Part shown: positions 1-9,178 of the stretch, piece by piece
How the letters are laid out: every line of letters starts with the position of its first letter
Position numbering within the stretch: position 1 is the stretch's first letter
From: Acidobacteriota bacterium
GTDB taxonomy: Bacteria; Acidobacteriota; Blastocatellia; Pyrinomonadales; Pyrinomonadaceae
DNA: 64,000 nt
Direction of reading: 5' to 3'
NCBI GenBank assembly: GCA_016713675.1
Contig: JADJOS010000001.1
Location: forward strand, 1,426,001-1,490,000
Made by a program: the position numbers and the translations under genes
The notes under the pieces: model-generated
The model's input: only the letters and a program-made list of their open reading frames with translations
What the model was told of the DNA's origin: nothing
Databases searched by the model: none

Positions 1-206
1 TCGAGAAATCAAAGGACAATGCGTCTCTTATCCTTAACGTATTGATTATGGTCTTTCCCCGTCCTTTACGCTTACAAATTGTGGTCGATTACCGCAGAAG
101 TTACGGTCAATCAAATGTACCAAACTCTCGTTGATTTTTTAAGCCCTTTTTGAGAAATTCTTTCTTTTCGCATCGGCGAGCGTTAGCGGAGAATACCAGG
201 CCGATC

Positions 207-611
207 TTAGGAACGCCGTTTCCGTCCCAACGGGCTTTGTTTTCTGATCACCGGTATCGTTTTTAACAGGTTGATGACGAGGGTGTCGCCTTCGATCTTG
301 TTGTCGAGGAAGCGGACAGTGCCGTCGTATTTGATCTCGTGCTTTTTGCAGAACGGTTTGGCGCGGATATATGCGCCGCCGCAGTCGCTTCTTGGTTTGA
401 TCTTGAACGCATTCGGCATTAGCGGTTCGGTCTTTTCGATCCCGATCGAGTCCGTTTCCTTTTCGTAGAGCAAATATGCCGCTGCGGGCCGCCCCATAGA
501 TTCGAACGTGTGCCGGTTCATCACCAGATCGCCCAAATAATTTATCGATACGTAAATTTCGTTCTTCTCATGCGGCACGGGCTCTTCGAATCTTTCCCAG
601 TTTCTCGCCAT
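207..611 (-). CDS. Small hypothetical protein
   Basis: A 134-residue protein with no family I recognise. I chose the ATG at 609-611 because a good GGAGG-type ribosome binding site (complement of 621-627) lies 9 nt upstream; the longer reading frame adds a Cys-rich leader (up to 683) with no such site. The start reads MARNWERFEEPVPHEKNEIY. It has no signal peptide or membrane segment. The middle, about residues 45-110, has alternating hydrophobic and charged residues with GRPAAAYLLYEKETDSIGIE, suggesting a small beta-rich fold that might bind DNA or a ligand; this is inference only. The C-terminus is basic (GRKRRS). It stands alone, with no gene between it and the window edge on one side and a repeat-rich spacer on the other. 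Confidence 0.6.
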   Translation of the reverse strand: MARNWERFEEPVPHEKNEIYVSINYLGDLVMNRHTFESMGRPAAAYLLYEKETDSIGIEKTEPLMPNAFKIKPRSDCGGAYIRAKPFCKKHEIKYDGTVRFLDNKIEGDTLVINLLKTIPVIRKQSPLGRKRRS

Positions 612-620
612 CTCTATATT

Positions 621-627
621 TACCTCC
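621..627 (-). promoter_or_regulatory. Ribosome binding site fixing the start at 611
   Basis: On the minus strand GGAGGTA sits 9 nt before ATG 611-609. It decides the start of the small hypothetical protein in favour of the shorter form. Confidence 0.7.
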
Positions 628-812
628 AAATACGGACAACAAATATAACATATATGGGTGGTTGTTGCAAGTGTGCGACACATCGGAAGTGAATTATTGT
701 GCCGATGCGGAGCGATCGGCCGTCACTTTCGGACAACGGCGACAGGTTCGACTGAAACTACAACGCCGGTGAAGATTACTATTTTCCTAATTTCCGGCCT
801 TAGAGTTGTCGT

Positions 813-960
813 TGCAAGCCGTTCTACGGTTGTTGCTAGGGGGCTTTTGGTGCTTCGCAAGCGATGTTCTGATTATCGCAGAGGACTTTTCGATCGTTGC
901 AAAGGGGTGATTCTATTGTCACAAGGAGGCCTTGTTACTGACACAGCGGCTAATTTGAGT
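813..960. repeat. Degenerate 21-22 nt tandem repeat array
   Basis: About seven diverged units can be laid out starting near 813, 834, 855, 877, 898, 920 and 942. Each begins with a core like TGCAAG or CGCAAG/CACAAGG, followed by a G-rich then T-rich part. Unit lengths are 21 or 22 nt. In one plus-strand frame this gives a heptad-like peptide. It has the same period, and a similar GCAAAG core, as the well-preserved array at 63682-63893, so it may be an old copy of that element class. There are no spacers, so it is not CRISPR. Confidence 0.55.
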
Positions 961-969
961 GTCGCAAAC

Positions 970-2181
970 CTAACGAGGTAAAAGGTCGTGGCGGATGGAT
1001 CTCGATGGCGTTAGCAGTTTGTCGGCGAACACAGCTTTACGCTTTTGCTTTTGCAGATACATTTTGGCGTCGGCCTTTTCGATCGTAGATTCGAGGTTGG
1101 CAAGGTCGTTAAAATCTTCGAACGCGTGCGAAACGCGGATCGCGAGCGGCCGGGTGAGGCCATCGATCCGGACATTTGAGAGCGTTTCCTCGAGACGCGA
1201 CATCCTATCGAGAGCCGTGTCGGAATCGAGGCCGACCATTATCACAAAAAATTCATCGCCGCCCCAGCGGAAGATCAGGTCCTCCGCCCGGATGATATCG
1301 CGGATCGAACGCACCACAGCACGGATCGCCATGTCGCCTGCGGCGTGGCCATACAGGTCGTTAATGTCCTTTAGATCATCAATGTCAAAAAAGCCGACAC
1401 AGCCCGTCGCGGCCCTTCCGCTGTCGCCGCCGCGGTTGAGATAGCCGTGGAACGCGTGACGGTTGAGTGCCGTCGTGAGCGGGTCGATATGTGCAAGTTC
1501 TTCGAGCCTTTCGTGGGCCTTTCGCAACTTTTCGTTGGCGATCTTGGCGTCGGTCAGGACCTGTTCGAGCAGCACGATGACCATGCCAAATCCGAGCAGG
1601 ATCTGTAGAACAAGATCAATGACCGAATTGAAAGCAAGGAATGAGGTCTCGATATCCGCATACCGGCCCATCATGAATATCACAAAGTAGCCGCCGTAAT
1701 TGACAGTCAAGAGAGCCAGGGCGATAAGCATCACCTTTCCGCCAAAGCTCCTTATCTTCGTCTTCCACAATTCAATAAAGGCGATCGAGAAAAAGCCCGC
1801 TAGAATAAGCGATTGGGAATTTAGGACAAGATTTAGATCATCAGCCAGGAACGGCAGGCCGAACGCAACCAATATGAACGGCAGGATCCACAGCTCCGCC
1901 CGCACCTTCATTTCATTGTTTCCCACAAGACTTCGAATACCGGCAATAAGCAGGAAACCAAAGAAGTACTCCGTTAAGAAATAGAAGCTGAAGAGCTGAA
2001 GCGAGTAGGTTTCATAACTGAACGCCAGCCGTAGGCAGAATAGTGAAAACGATAAAAACAACCAGGCGATCGTCCAGTGTTTTAATGCAACGACATTCAA
2101 CGACCGACGCAGAAATAGCGTCAGCAGAGTTATAAGGGAAACTCCGGCGAGCTGAATGATTAAACCTATCTTCGAGTCCAT
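970..2181 (-). CDS. Membrane-bound diguanylate cyclase (GGDEF domain)
   Basis: A 403-residue protein predicted to make cyclic di-GMP from two GTP at the inner membrane. The first ~210 residues hold about six hydrophobic segments, resembling membrane sensor regions of other GGDEF proteins. A short coiled linker (EKLRKAHERLEELAHIDPLT) leads into the catalytic domain. The active-site loop reads RWGGDEFF near residues 305-312, so the signature is intact. Five residues before it is RAED, matching the RxxD inhibitory site used for product feedback. The FDIDDLKDINDLYGH segment is the usual metal- and nucleotide-binding part. The gene is a single unit. The input signal cannot be read from sequence. 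A second c-di-GMP enzyme lies at 3818-5830. Confidence 0.9.
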   Translation of the reverse strand: MDSKIGLIIQLAGVSLITLLTLFLRRSLNVVALKHWTIAWLFLSFSLFCLRLAFSYETYSLQLFSFYFLTEYFFGFLLIAGIRSLVGNNEMKVRAELWILPFILVAFGLPFLADDLNLVLNSQSLILAGFFSIAFIELWKTKIRSFGGKVMLIALALLTVNYGGYFVIFMMGRYADIETSFLAFNSVIDLVLQILLGFGMVIVLLEQVLTDAKIANEKLRKAHERLEELAHIDPLTTALNRHAFHGYLNRGGDSGRAATGCVGFFDIDDLKDINDLYGHAAGDMAIRAVVRSIRDIIRAEDLIFRWGGDEFFVIMVGLDSDTALDRMSRLEETLSNVRIDGLTRPLAIRVSHAFEDFNDLANLESTIEKADAKMYLQKQKRKAVFADKLLTPSRSIRHDLLPR

Positions 2182-2297
2182 AGATCGGATACTGAAAATA
2201 TGAGGACCGCTTAGTATTTACGGATGTTTGGGCGAATAGCGAGAGATCAAGGGTGGGAACCCTCTAAACAAGGATAGTACATGCAAGACCGGTATGT

Positions 2298-3236
2298 CTA
2301 TACTTTTTTTAAGAACATATCCAGCTCGCCGGCGTCAGGCAGTGACGTTCGGGCACCGACCGCCCGGCATTTGAGCGCCGCAACAGCATTTGCGGCACGA
2401 GCACTTTCTTCGACAGACTGGCCGGTCAACAGGCCGTAGAGCAAACCGACACGAAACGAATCACCGGCTCCCGTCGTGTCCTTGCAGCCGCCCGGAACCT
2501 CAAATCCTTTCGATTCGATAAATTCGCCTTCGCAATACAGCAGTGAGCCTGCCTCGCCGAGCGTAACGCCCGTGACAGCACAGCCGTATTTTCGATGTAT
2601 CTCGATGAGAGCTTCGCGCCTGTCGGCAATACTGGTGAGCTTTTCAGGGAAATCGGAGGACGCGATAAGGATGTCGATATAAGGCAAAAGGAGCTCGATG
2701 CCGTCAAAAACATTGTCGATATCCGTCGAAACGATCGCCCCGGCCGACCTTGCCGCCTTTGCCATCTCGAGGCATGCATCAGTGTCGTGCGGAGTGAAAT
2801 GCAGCACTTTGCACCGTGTCGCGATCTCGACCGGAGCATCACTCGCACTGTATGCGAGGTTTGATTCGCGCTCCCAGATGACGGTGCGTTCGCCGTTTCG
2901 TTCGTCAATGATGATAAACGCGATCTGTGTGCGAGTGTCGGTGATCGATTCGGAAAAAGTGATATCGACGCCTTCGTCCACAAGAGAACGCCGCCCGATC
3001 TCTCCCGGGTCGTCGTCGCCAAATCGACCGACGTAAGCGGTCTTGAGTCCGAGTCGGGTCAAACCGGCCATTGTCGTCGCGATCTCGCCCCCGGCTGCAC
3101 GCGTATAGCCAGAAAGCTCGACCTTCGAATTGAACGCCGGATAATGCGGGACCCTGATCAAAAAGTCCACTGCATTGGTGCCGAAACCGACGCAATCGAA
3201 CTCTTTTGACGGATCAATCTGAAATGGAAATTGCAT
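2298..3236 (-). CDS. PfkB-family carbohydrate/nucleoside kinase
   Basis: A 312-residue ribokinase-type (PfkB) kinase that should transfer phosphate from ATP to a sugar or nucleoside hydroxyl in the cytoplasm. The N-terminus VGFGTNAVDFLIRVP and the glycine pair in AAGGEIATTMAGLTRLG match the substrate-binding half. The second PfkB signature DTTGAGDSF is near residues 250-258, with the catalytic Asp in GAGD. The ATG at 3234-3236 is preferred because it begins just before the beta-strand that opens the family; a longer frame begins at 3287 but adds an unrelated 17 residues. No strong ribosome binding site is visible for either. Substrate is unknown; nothing beside it points to a pathway. Confidence 0.85.
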   Translation of the reverse strand: MQFPFQIDPSKEFDCVGFGTNAVDFLIRVPHYPAFNSKVELSGYTRAAGGEIATTMAGLTRLGLKTAYVGRFGDDDPGEIGRRSLVDEGVDITFSESITDTRTQIAFIIIDERNGERTVIWERESNLAYSASDAPVEIATRCKVLHFTPHDTDACLEMAKAARSAGAIVSTDIDNVFDGIELLLPYIDILIASSDFPEKLTSIADRREALIEIHRKYGCAVTGVTLGEAGSLLYCEGEFIESKGFEVPGGCKDTTGAGDSFRVGLLYGLLTGQSVEESARAANAVAALKCRAVGARTSLPDAGELDMFLKKV

Positions 3237-3386
3237 AAATGCCGAATGTCGGCGGCCAATATAAATTTGTAATTCAAATCTTGCCAAATTGTCGCGTTAC
3301 ACGATAGATTGGTTATACGTATCCATTTTCACTTGCATGATTAGTGATACGCAAACAAAATCTTATGATTTTTGGAGAATTGTAGA

Positions 3387-3599
3387 ATGCCGACGACCAT
3401 CTGCCCCGAATGTACCGAAGACGTATTTGTTGATGCCGAGTCCGAACAGGGCGACACCGTCTCGTGCGACGAATGCGGAGCGACATTAGTTGTTGTCGGC
3501 CTTGACCCCATCGAACTGGATCTTAGGCCTGACGAGGAGGCCGAAGGACGTGACCCAAGTGACGATTTCGACGCTTACGGGTTTGACGACAGCTACTGA
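3387..3599 (+). CDS. LysW-like zinc-ribbon acidic protein
   Basis: A 70-residue protein with two Cys pairs (CPEC near residue 6 and CDEC near residue 27), a zinc-ribbon layout, followed by a segment LVVVGLDPIELDL and a strongly acidic tail. This is the architecture of LysW/ArgW-type amino-group carrier proteins. Those end in EDWGE, with the terminal glutamate used for attachment. Here the tail ends DDFDAYGFDDSY, so that motif is absent and a carrier role is doubtful. No lysine or arginine biosynthesis genes are nearby. The ATG at 3387 has GGAG (3374-3377) 9 nt upstream, which rules out the TTG at 3372. The gene is transcribed alone, divergent from the kinase. Confidence 0.75.
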   Translation: MPTTICPECTEDVFVDAESEQGDTVSCDECGATLVVVGLDPIELDLRPDEEAEGRDPSDDFDAYGFDDSY

Positions 3600-3746
3600 T
3601 ACTATCCGGCGCTTTTGCGCCACAATACGTCACATTGACCGAATTCGTTCACTGCGCACTTGCAAAATGACCGAGCCCCTCCGAGGTTGACCTCTCACAA
3701 CTATTTAGTTTGCAATAAAACCAACACCCAATTGACCTTTTTTGAT

Positions 3747-3763
3747 TGGCACGCAACTTGTAT
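3747..3763 (+). promoter_or_regulatory. Candidate sigma-54 promoter for the HD-GYP gene
   Basis: The sequence TTGGCACGCAACTTGTAT carries the -24 element TGGCACG and a -12-like TTGT, with GG at 3748-3749 and GT at 3760-3761 separated by exactly 10 bases. The consensus -12 is TTGC, so one key base differs. Transcription would start near 3773, which excludes the earliest in-frame TTG (3746) as start of the following gene and leaves ATG 3818. No enhancer site or sigma-54 activator gene was identified in the window. Confidence 0.5.
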
Positions 3764-3817
3764 GTCAATTACGGCGACAGTTGCGCCGCGTGTGTTTTCC
3801 CTCCGGTTTCATTTGCG

Positions 3818-5830
3818 ATGAAGTTATTACGATTATCAAATTACGAAAGCTCGACAAAGATGATCGCGAGCGCCTTCGCAGTGCTTGCGATCGCTGTGAT
3901 TGGATTTTTGTATTTCGGAGCTGCCATCGCCTGGGTGTTTGTTCCAATGTTCGTTGTCGGTTTCGCTGCGTATCGAATTCACCTTCGCCGACTTGAGATC
4001 AAGACGGCACAAATAATGGAAGCGAGCCGCATGCATCTTGCAACGGTCGAGGCCCTTGCGACCGCAATCGATGCCCGCGACCAGATAGGAGCCGGACATG
4101 TCAGACGAACACAGATCTACGCCGTTAGCTTGGGCGAATTGTTCAAGCTTTGTGATGATGAATTAAACGCGCTTCGAACCGGTGCATTACTTCACGACAT
4201 TGGCAAGCTCGCTATCCCGGATCATATCCTGAGCAAGACCGCCACACTAACGCCGGCCGAACTTGAAAAGACAAAGATCCATTCGACCATTGGAGCAGCG
4301 ATCCTTGAGGGAATTGATTTCAATTATCCGGTAGTCGCAACTATCAAATACCACCACGAGTTTTGGGATGGGAGCGGCTATCCTGAACAGCTGGCCGGCG
4401 AGGATATACCGTTCACGGCAAGGATCCTTACGATCGCTGACGCCTACGACACACTCCGGATCGATCGCCCATACCGGGCCGCATTCTCGCGCGATGAAGC
4501 TCGAAGGCACTTGCTGACTAATGCGGGCAAACAATTCGACCCGAATATTGTTCACGTGTTCCTCAAGCATTTGACGAACTTTGAATTAAAGATCGAACAG
4601 CTCGGATTGTCGTATTCGAACAGCCGTGAATTACTACACAGCTCGGAAACTGGAATTTCAAAAGGCTTTGTCCAGCAGATCAAACTCGCGAATAAAGAAG
4701 TTTTTACTCTGTACGAACTTGCAAGGGAGTTTGGTTCATCCATGCAGATAGAGGAAACTCTAGCTTTGTTCACAAAGAAGATCCGAGAATTTGTGCCATT
4801 TGATACATGTGCGATCTATCTCGTAGATGAGTCGTCCCGTTACGCCGATGTGATCCACGCCGAAGGCGAAAATTCCGAACTTCTGCTCGCCAAGCGTATT
4901 GGCATAAATGAAGGAGCGACCGGATTCGTCCTCAAAACGAAGGAGACGATCATCAATGTGAACCCCGATCTTGATTTTGCGTTGTCCCAGATCGAACTGG
5001 CACAGGAGTATTCAACGATGGCGTCGCTTCCGCTAATTGCCAATGGCGAGTTGATCGGAGCGGTGTCGATCTATTCACATCAACTGACGCACTACGCAGA
5101 TGAACATATCCGTCTTCTCGAAACGGTGTCGCGTATCGCGGCCGACGCGATCGCCAAATCAAAACAGCACGACGAGGCACAGATTCATGCCCTGACCGAT
5201 CCGATGACAGGATTGCCCAATGCCCGCAGTCTGCAAATGCAATTCGAACGCGAAGTGGCCCGAGCCGGCCGCGGTGGAAATGGATTTCAGGTACTTATGC
5301 TTGACCTTGACGGATTTAAGGCTGTCAATGATACGTTTGGCCATAAAGCCGGCGATAGGATGCTCAACAGTATCGGACAGGTGATCCTTGAACAGCTTCG
5401 CGAATATGATTTTCTGGCGCGCTATGGCGGCGATGAATTTGTCGCCCTGATCTCAGATGCAGGTCCGGACGATGTGATCGATCTTTGCAGCCGAATTGAG
5501 AGAGCTGTTGGTGAGTTTGAACTGCCCGCCGGTGATGGAAAAGTCGCGAAGGTTGGGGTCAGCCTCGGTGCTGCCGGATATGACGGTAATGGGAGTACTT
5601 TTGACCAAATGATCGTTGCCGCGGACAAAGCCATGTATGAACGGAAGACTCGCCGCAAATTGTTAAATGCCGCCGTCCGTCAACCCCATTCCGCTCCGCT
5701 GTCCGAATTTGTTTCGAAGGAAATGCTTGCCGGCATACCAAACATGGTATTGCCGGAAAGAGTTTCGAGTGAAGGCTTGATCGTGGAGCTCGACGAATCC
5801 CACGTTGTTCATTCGGCGGCAATAAATTGA
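3818..5830 (+). CDS. HD-GYP / GAF / GGDEF cyclic-di-GMP protein
   Basis: A 670-residue protein that joins opposite activities. After two membrane-spanning segments (about residues 16-60), an HD-GYP phosphodiesterase domain carries HDIGKLAIPDHIL near residue 124 and HHEFWDGSGYP near 177-187, close to the family consensus. A GAF sensor domain follows (about 290-450). A C-terminal GGDEF domain has YGGDEF near residue 535 and an RxxD inhibitory site (REYD) five residues earlier. It could therefore break down and make c-di-GMP, with one side possibly acting only as a sensor. ATG 3818 is chosen because the promoter-like element at 3747-3763 lies upstream; ATG 3860 is an alternative. It converges on the outer membrane operon, with only 3 bases between stops. 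Confidence 0.88.
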   Translation: MKLLRLSNYESSTKMIASAFAVLAIAVIGFLYFGAAIAWVFVPMFVVGFAAYRIHLRRLEIKTAQIMEASRMHLATVEALATAIDARDQIGAGHVRRTQIYAVSLGELFKLCDDELNALRTGALLHDIGKLAIPDHILSKTATLTPAELEKTKIHSTIGAAILEGIDFNYPVVATIKYHHEFWDGSGYPEQLAGEDIPFTARILTIADAYDTLRIDRPYRAAFSRDEARRHLLTNAGKQFDPNIVHVFLKHLTNFELKIEQLGLSYSNSRELLHSSETGISKGFVQQIKLANKEVFTLYELAREFGSSMQIEETLALFTKKIREFVPFDTCAIYLVDESSRYADVIHAEGENSELLLAKRIGINEGATGFVLKTKETIINVNPDLDFALSQIELAQEYSTMASLPLIANGELIGAVSIYSHQLTHYADEHIRLLETVSRIAADAIAKSKQHDEAQIHALTDPMTGLPNARSLQMQFEREVARAGRGGNGFQVLMLDLDGFKAVNDTFGHKAGDRMLNSIGQVILEQLREYDFLARYGGDEFVALISDAGPDDVIDLCSRIERAVGEFELPAGDGKVAKVGVSLGAAGYDGNGSTFDQMIVAADKAMYERKTRRKLLNAAVRQPHSAPLSEFVSKEMLAGIPNMVLPERVSSEGLIVELDESHVVHSAAIN

Positions 5831-5833
5831 CCG

Positions 5834-8800
5834 CTAGAATGCTTGCGAAAAACGAAAATGGATCTGGTCCTTACGCAATTGGTAAATAGTGTTCGGCCCG
5901 ACCGTTTGAGGGATCACGAACCGCGGCGGATTGAGAAGGTATCCGTAATCAACGCCGAACTCGCCTCCCACCGGTGTTTTCAGTCTTAGACCTAAGCCGA
6001 CTGTATGGGTCCACAGAGCCCTAAGATTCTGCCTAAGCACATCGTTCGGCGGCACGTCGGGCGGATTGAAAATATCACTAACTCGGCGAAAAACATTGCC
6101 GCCGTCATAGAACGGCACGGCACGAATAGATTTTGTAAGCGGAATTCGAGCTTCGAGATTGACGACTGCGAGAGCATTTCCTCCAAATGGGATCGTGAAC
6201 GGGTCGAGGTAGACCTGATCGCCAGCACTATTTCGAAAAGTTCCCTGAGGAACCACCGCCACACGAGGGCCGGCCTCTTCAAAATCAAATCCACGAATAG
6301 TATTTGAACCGCCGCCAAAGAATCGCTCACTGATGGGCAAGATCCCGTTTAGGCCTGTGAGATTTGGATCAGTAAAGCGGTTGGCTGACGAAAACACATG
6401 GGCCAGGCCAAGAATCGCCCTACCTGCAAATGTCGTGTTTTTCAATTGTCTGAAAGTGTAATAGATATTATAGCTGAGCTGGAGCTTATTAAAGCCGATA
6501 TTGGCGCCTAGTTGCGGTAATGAAACGTTGTATTCCGAAGTTAGATAACTGCCGCGCGTCGGATCGCTGGCGTTGTAACGGCACGGATCGCCGGGTTCGC
6601 CCTTCGCAATGAGTTCAAGAAGCGAAAACTGGGCCGAACATTTTTCGCGAGTGTCGCGGACATAAGTGAATCCAAACCCGGAGATTCGAACACGGGCATC
6701 GGGCCGGATCAGGTCCTTGATCAAAAGGCTTTCAATATTGACTAGCCGTACATCTTCAAATCGATAGCGAGCAAAGATGATGCTGCGGTTTTTGCGACTT
6801 AGTGTCCGGCTCGTTTCAACCGAAAGTGTAAGGCGGTTGATCGTCGGGCTACCTGCATCGTTACCGAATTGATCGATCGGATTGCCGCTATCATCGATCC
6901 GCTGCACAATGCCAAATGTTCCCTTATCAAATGCCGATCTGAAAAACCGCGTTACCGTTGAATCACGCTGATATTGAGCCGAGAAAGTGAGTGGTGCAAA
7001 TTTCTTCTCTCCGTCGGGAATGAATCGCGGATTGATAAAATCAAATTGTATGAGCTGTTGACGCTGGCTAACTCGAAGGCGGGCACCGCCCTGCCAGAGA
7101 TTGCCGAGAAGGTTTACATGGCGAATATCAAAGAATCCATTTAGCCCCAGATCAGTTGAAAAGCCTCCGCCATACGTGATCAATCGCGGAGGCTGTTCAT
7201 TCACGTTAATAACAATGTCAGTTAGGCGGTCGCCTACGGAATTATCCCCCACGGGCACCGGCTTTACTTCGACACGATCAAAGACATCAGTCGCATAGAG
7301 ATTTTGTTCTGTCGAATATACGTCGACCGAGCGAAGGAATTCACCGATCCGGAGCGGCGAAGCTTTCAAGACCGCTGATTCTTTGGTGTCTTCGTTGCCG
7401 GTGATCAGTATACGGTTGATCACAAGCCGTTTGTCTTCGTTCTCGACCTTGAATTCCAGCTTGACGATCTGTTTATCCGCCTTTGGGTCGACCGGCGGCT
7501 CGGTTATGGAATACGAGACGCGAGCGTTGTAGTAGCCTTTTATTGAATAGAATTCAGCCAGCTTTCGAACCGAATTGCGGAACCTTGCCCTCGAGTAACT
7601 TGTACCTTTGAGATCAGGCAGCTGAGCAAACAGTTCGTCACTAGTGATTGCTGAATTCCCGACGATGCTTACCTCGCCGATCTCGGTCCTTGGGCCTTCT
7701 TCGACTTCGAAGGTAATGATCAGGTCCTCGCCGTTAGGGGCAACACCTTGGTTGACCCGAACCTCAGCATTGCGATATCCGAGCTCGGCCATCAACGAAC
7801 CGATCGTAGAAGCATCGGCCTCAAGCGTATTGAGACTCGTATAGCCGCGTCCGTAGCCGAAAAGGGGAATGATGCCAAGCATATTGGCTTCCTGCGTTTC
7901 AAGGACTGGGCGGACATCTTCTATCGATAGAGATTCGGTGCCGCGCAAACGCATGCTAACGAGACGAAGTTTGCGGTTTAAAGAGACCTTGTATTTTACG
8001 TCAACTGTTCGATTCAGTAATTCGGCACTTCCGAGAGCGGAACACAAGAATTCACTATCGTTTGGGATCGGAACTGTCTGACCGTCGGTTATCGACGGAT
8101 CGACCGAACAAACGGACGTAACATCGACGAAGAAATAGCCCTGTTCCTGGTAATATGTCTCTAGGCGTCGTTCGCCCTCGACGATGGCTGCATAATCGAG
8201 CGAACCTTCGCGTTTGATCGGCAGTAACTTGGTCAACGTCGAATCGCCGATCTTTTCCTTTTCAGTATCGAGCGTGACACGAACGACAGGGCCAACTTTA
8301 CCGATAAGTTCGATCTCGATCGTATTTTTTTCGTTGTCGTATAGGACACGTGGTTCGTTAAGTTCGGGGGCGACAAAGTCCCTCTCTCTCAGATATTTGC
8401 GTATCGTCGCGATATCTTTTGTTAATTTTTCGCGAGAAAAATAAGCATCGGGGGTTAACTCCAACTGCTTCGGGGTAATCGGTTCGGTCATACCAACGAT
8501 ATTGACATTAAATCGCGCGACCTTTGCCTGATCATTCGGTGCGACGTTGAAAACCACACCGATCTCATTGTCAGCGGTAAGAGGTTGCTGGGTGAACGTT
8601 ACGTCCGATTTATAAAAGCCCCGTTCACGAAGGTAATCGAGGATGAGGTCGGAATTGCTTCGAAGTGTTTGATCCGTGATCGTCGTTCCCGAGGTGAGAA
8701 GATTGAGCTTAAATAATAGATCTTGTTCTGTTATCTTATCGCCGGTTTGGCTGCCGACCACGATCGAGACCTTTTCGACGCGGGGCTTTCGCTTGATCTC

Positions 8801-9178
8801 GTACCGAAGATCAACGCCGCCTTTGCTGTTTTGCGAGGCTGAAACGGTCACCGTCGCCAGCTTTTTTGTGTTGTAAAGTGCGACGATCGAATCGTGGATC
8901 TTTTGGGTCGAATATGTGGAGTCGACCAAACTTCGAACGATCTTTTGATACTCCTCCGACGAAGGAGGGTTTAGCTCGTCGGTTCCGTAACTGACGTCGA
9001 TCTTATCAACTCTTTTATCCTCGAATTTGCTTTGTGCGGATGTCGTGAGTGCCAAGGTGCAAACAAATGAACAAACCAGCAGAAAGATCCAAACAACTGA
9101 AGACTGGCCGATGAGCTTCTGCGGAGCTTCGGTTGGAACAAAGATGTATTTAACTGCGGATCGATCCATCAGTGGCAA
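5834..9178 (-). CDS. BamA/TamA-like outer membrane protein (Omp85, POTRA repeats)
   Basis: An 1114-residue Omp85-family protein, expected to insert proteins into the outer membrane or, with its TamB-like partner, to carry lipid or protein across the periplasm. A hydrophobic signal segment lies near residues 27-48. Several POTRA-type modules fill roughly residues 55-660 (for example VEKVSIVVG, IGEVSIVGNSAITSDELFAQL). The beta barrel follows. It holds the conserved lid-loop motif NTIRGFDFEEAGPR near residue 955 and ends in Phe, as barrel proteins usually do. The start is TTG 9178-9176: it touches the tamB stop (TAATTG) and has AGGAGG 6 nt upstream inside tamB, while ATG 9169 would be 15 nt away. 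It is longer than typical BamA (about 800), so more POTRA-like repeats are likely. TamA versus BamA cannot be settled here. Confidence 0.9.
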   Translation of the reverse strand: MPLMDRSAVKYIFVPTEAPQKLIGQSSVVWIFLLVCSFVCTLALTTSAQSKFEDKRVDKIDVSYGTDELNPPSSEEYQKIVRSLVDSTYSTQKIHDSIVALYNTKKLATVTVSASQNSKGGVDLRYEIKRKPRVEKVSIVVGSQTGDKITEQDLLFKLNLLTSGTTITDQTLRSNSDLILDYLRERGFYKSDVTFTQQPLTADNEIGVVFNVAPNDQAKVARFNVNIVGMTEPITPKQLELTPDAYFSREKLTKDIATIRKYLRERDFVAPELNEPRVLYDNEKNTIEIELIGKVGPVVRVTLDTEKEKIGDSTLTKLLPIKREGSLDYAAIVEGERRLETYYQEQGYFFVDVTSVCSVDPSITDGQTVPIPNDSEFLCSALGSAELLNRTVDVKYKVSLNRKLRLVSMRLRGTESLSIEDVRPVLETQEANMLGIIPLFGYGRGYTSLNTLEADASTIGSLMAELGYRNAEVRVNQGVAPNGEDLIITFEVEEGPRTEIGEVSIVGNSAITSDELFAQLPDLKGTSYSRARFRNSVRKLAEFYSIKGYYNARVSYSITEPPVDPKADKQIVKLEFKVENEDKRLVINRILITGNEDTKESAVLKASPLRIGEFLRSVDVYSTEQNLYATDVFDRVEVKPVPVGDNSVGDRLTDIVINVNEQPPRLITYGGGFSTDLGLNGFFDIRHVNLLGNLWQGGARLRVSQRQQLIQFDFINPRFIPDGEKKFAPLTFSAQYQRDSTVTRFFRSAFDKGTFGIVQRIDDSGNPIDQFGNDAGSPTINRLTLSVETSRTLSRKNRSIIFARYRFEDVRLVNIESLLIKDLIRPDARVRISGFGFTYVRDTREKCSAQFSLLELIAKGEPGDPCRYNASDPTRGSYLTSEYNVSLPQLGANIGFNKLQLSYNIYYTFRQLKNTTFAGRAILGLAHVFSSANRFTDPNLTGLNGILPISERFFGGGSNTIRGFDFEEAGPRVAVVPQGTFRNSAGDQVYLDPFTIPFGGNALAVVNLEARIPLTKSIRAVPFYDGGNVFRRVSDIFNPPDVPPNDVLRQNLRALWTHTVGLGLRLKTPVGGEFGVDYGYLLNPPRFVIPQTVGPNTIYQLRKDQIHFRFSQAF

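Larger units (their letters stand above)
612..969. other. Gene-free spacer, largely repeat-derived
   Basis: This 358-base stretch lies between two genes on the minus strand. It holds the ribosome binding site of the upstream-start protein at its left edge and a decayed 21-22 nt tandem repeat in its right half. An open frame on the plus strand (658-981) exists only because a 21-base period keeps a frame open; I do not regard it as a gene. Confidence 0.6.

Noticed and set aside
658..981. Plus-strand protein of 107 residues
   Set aside because: It exists because a 21-base period keeps a frame open; no ribosome binding site or family features.
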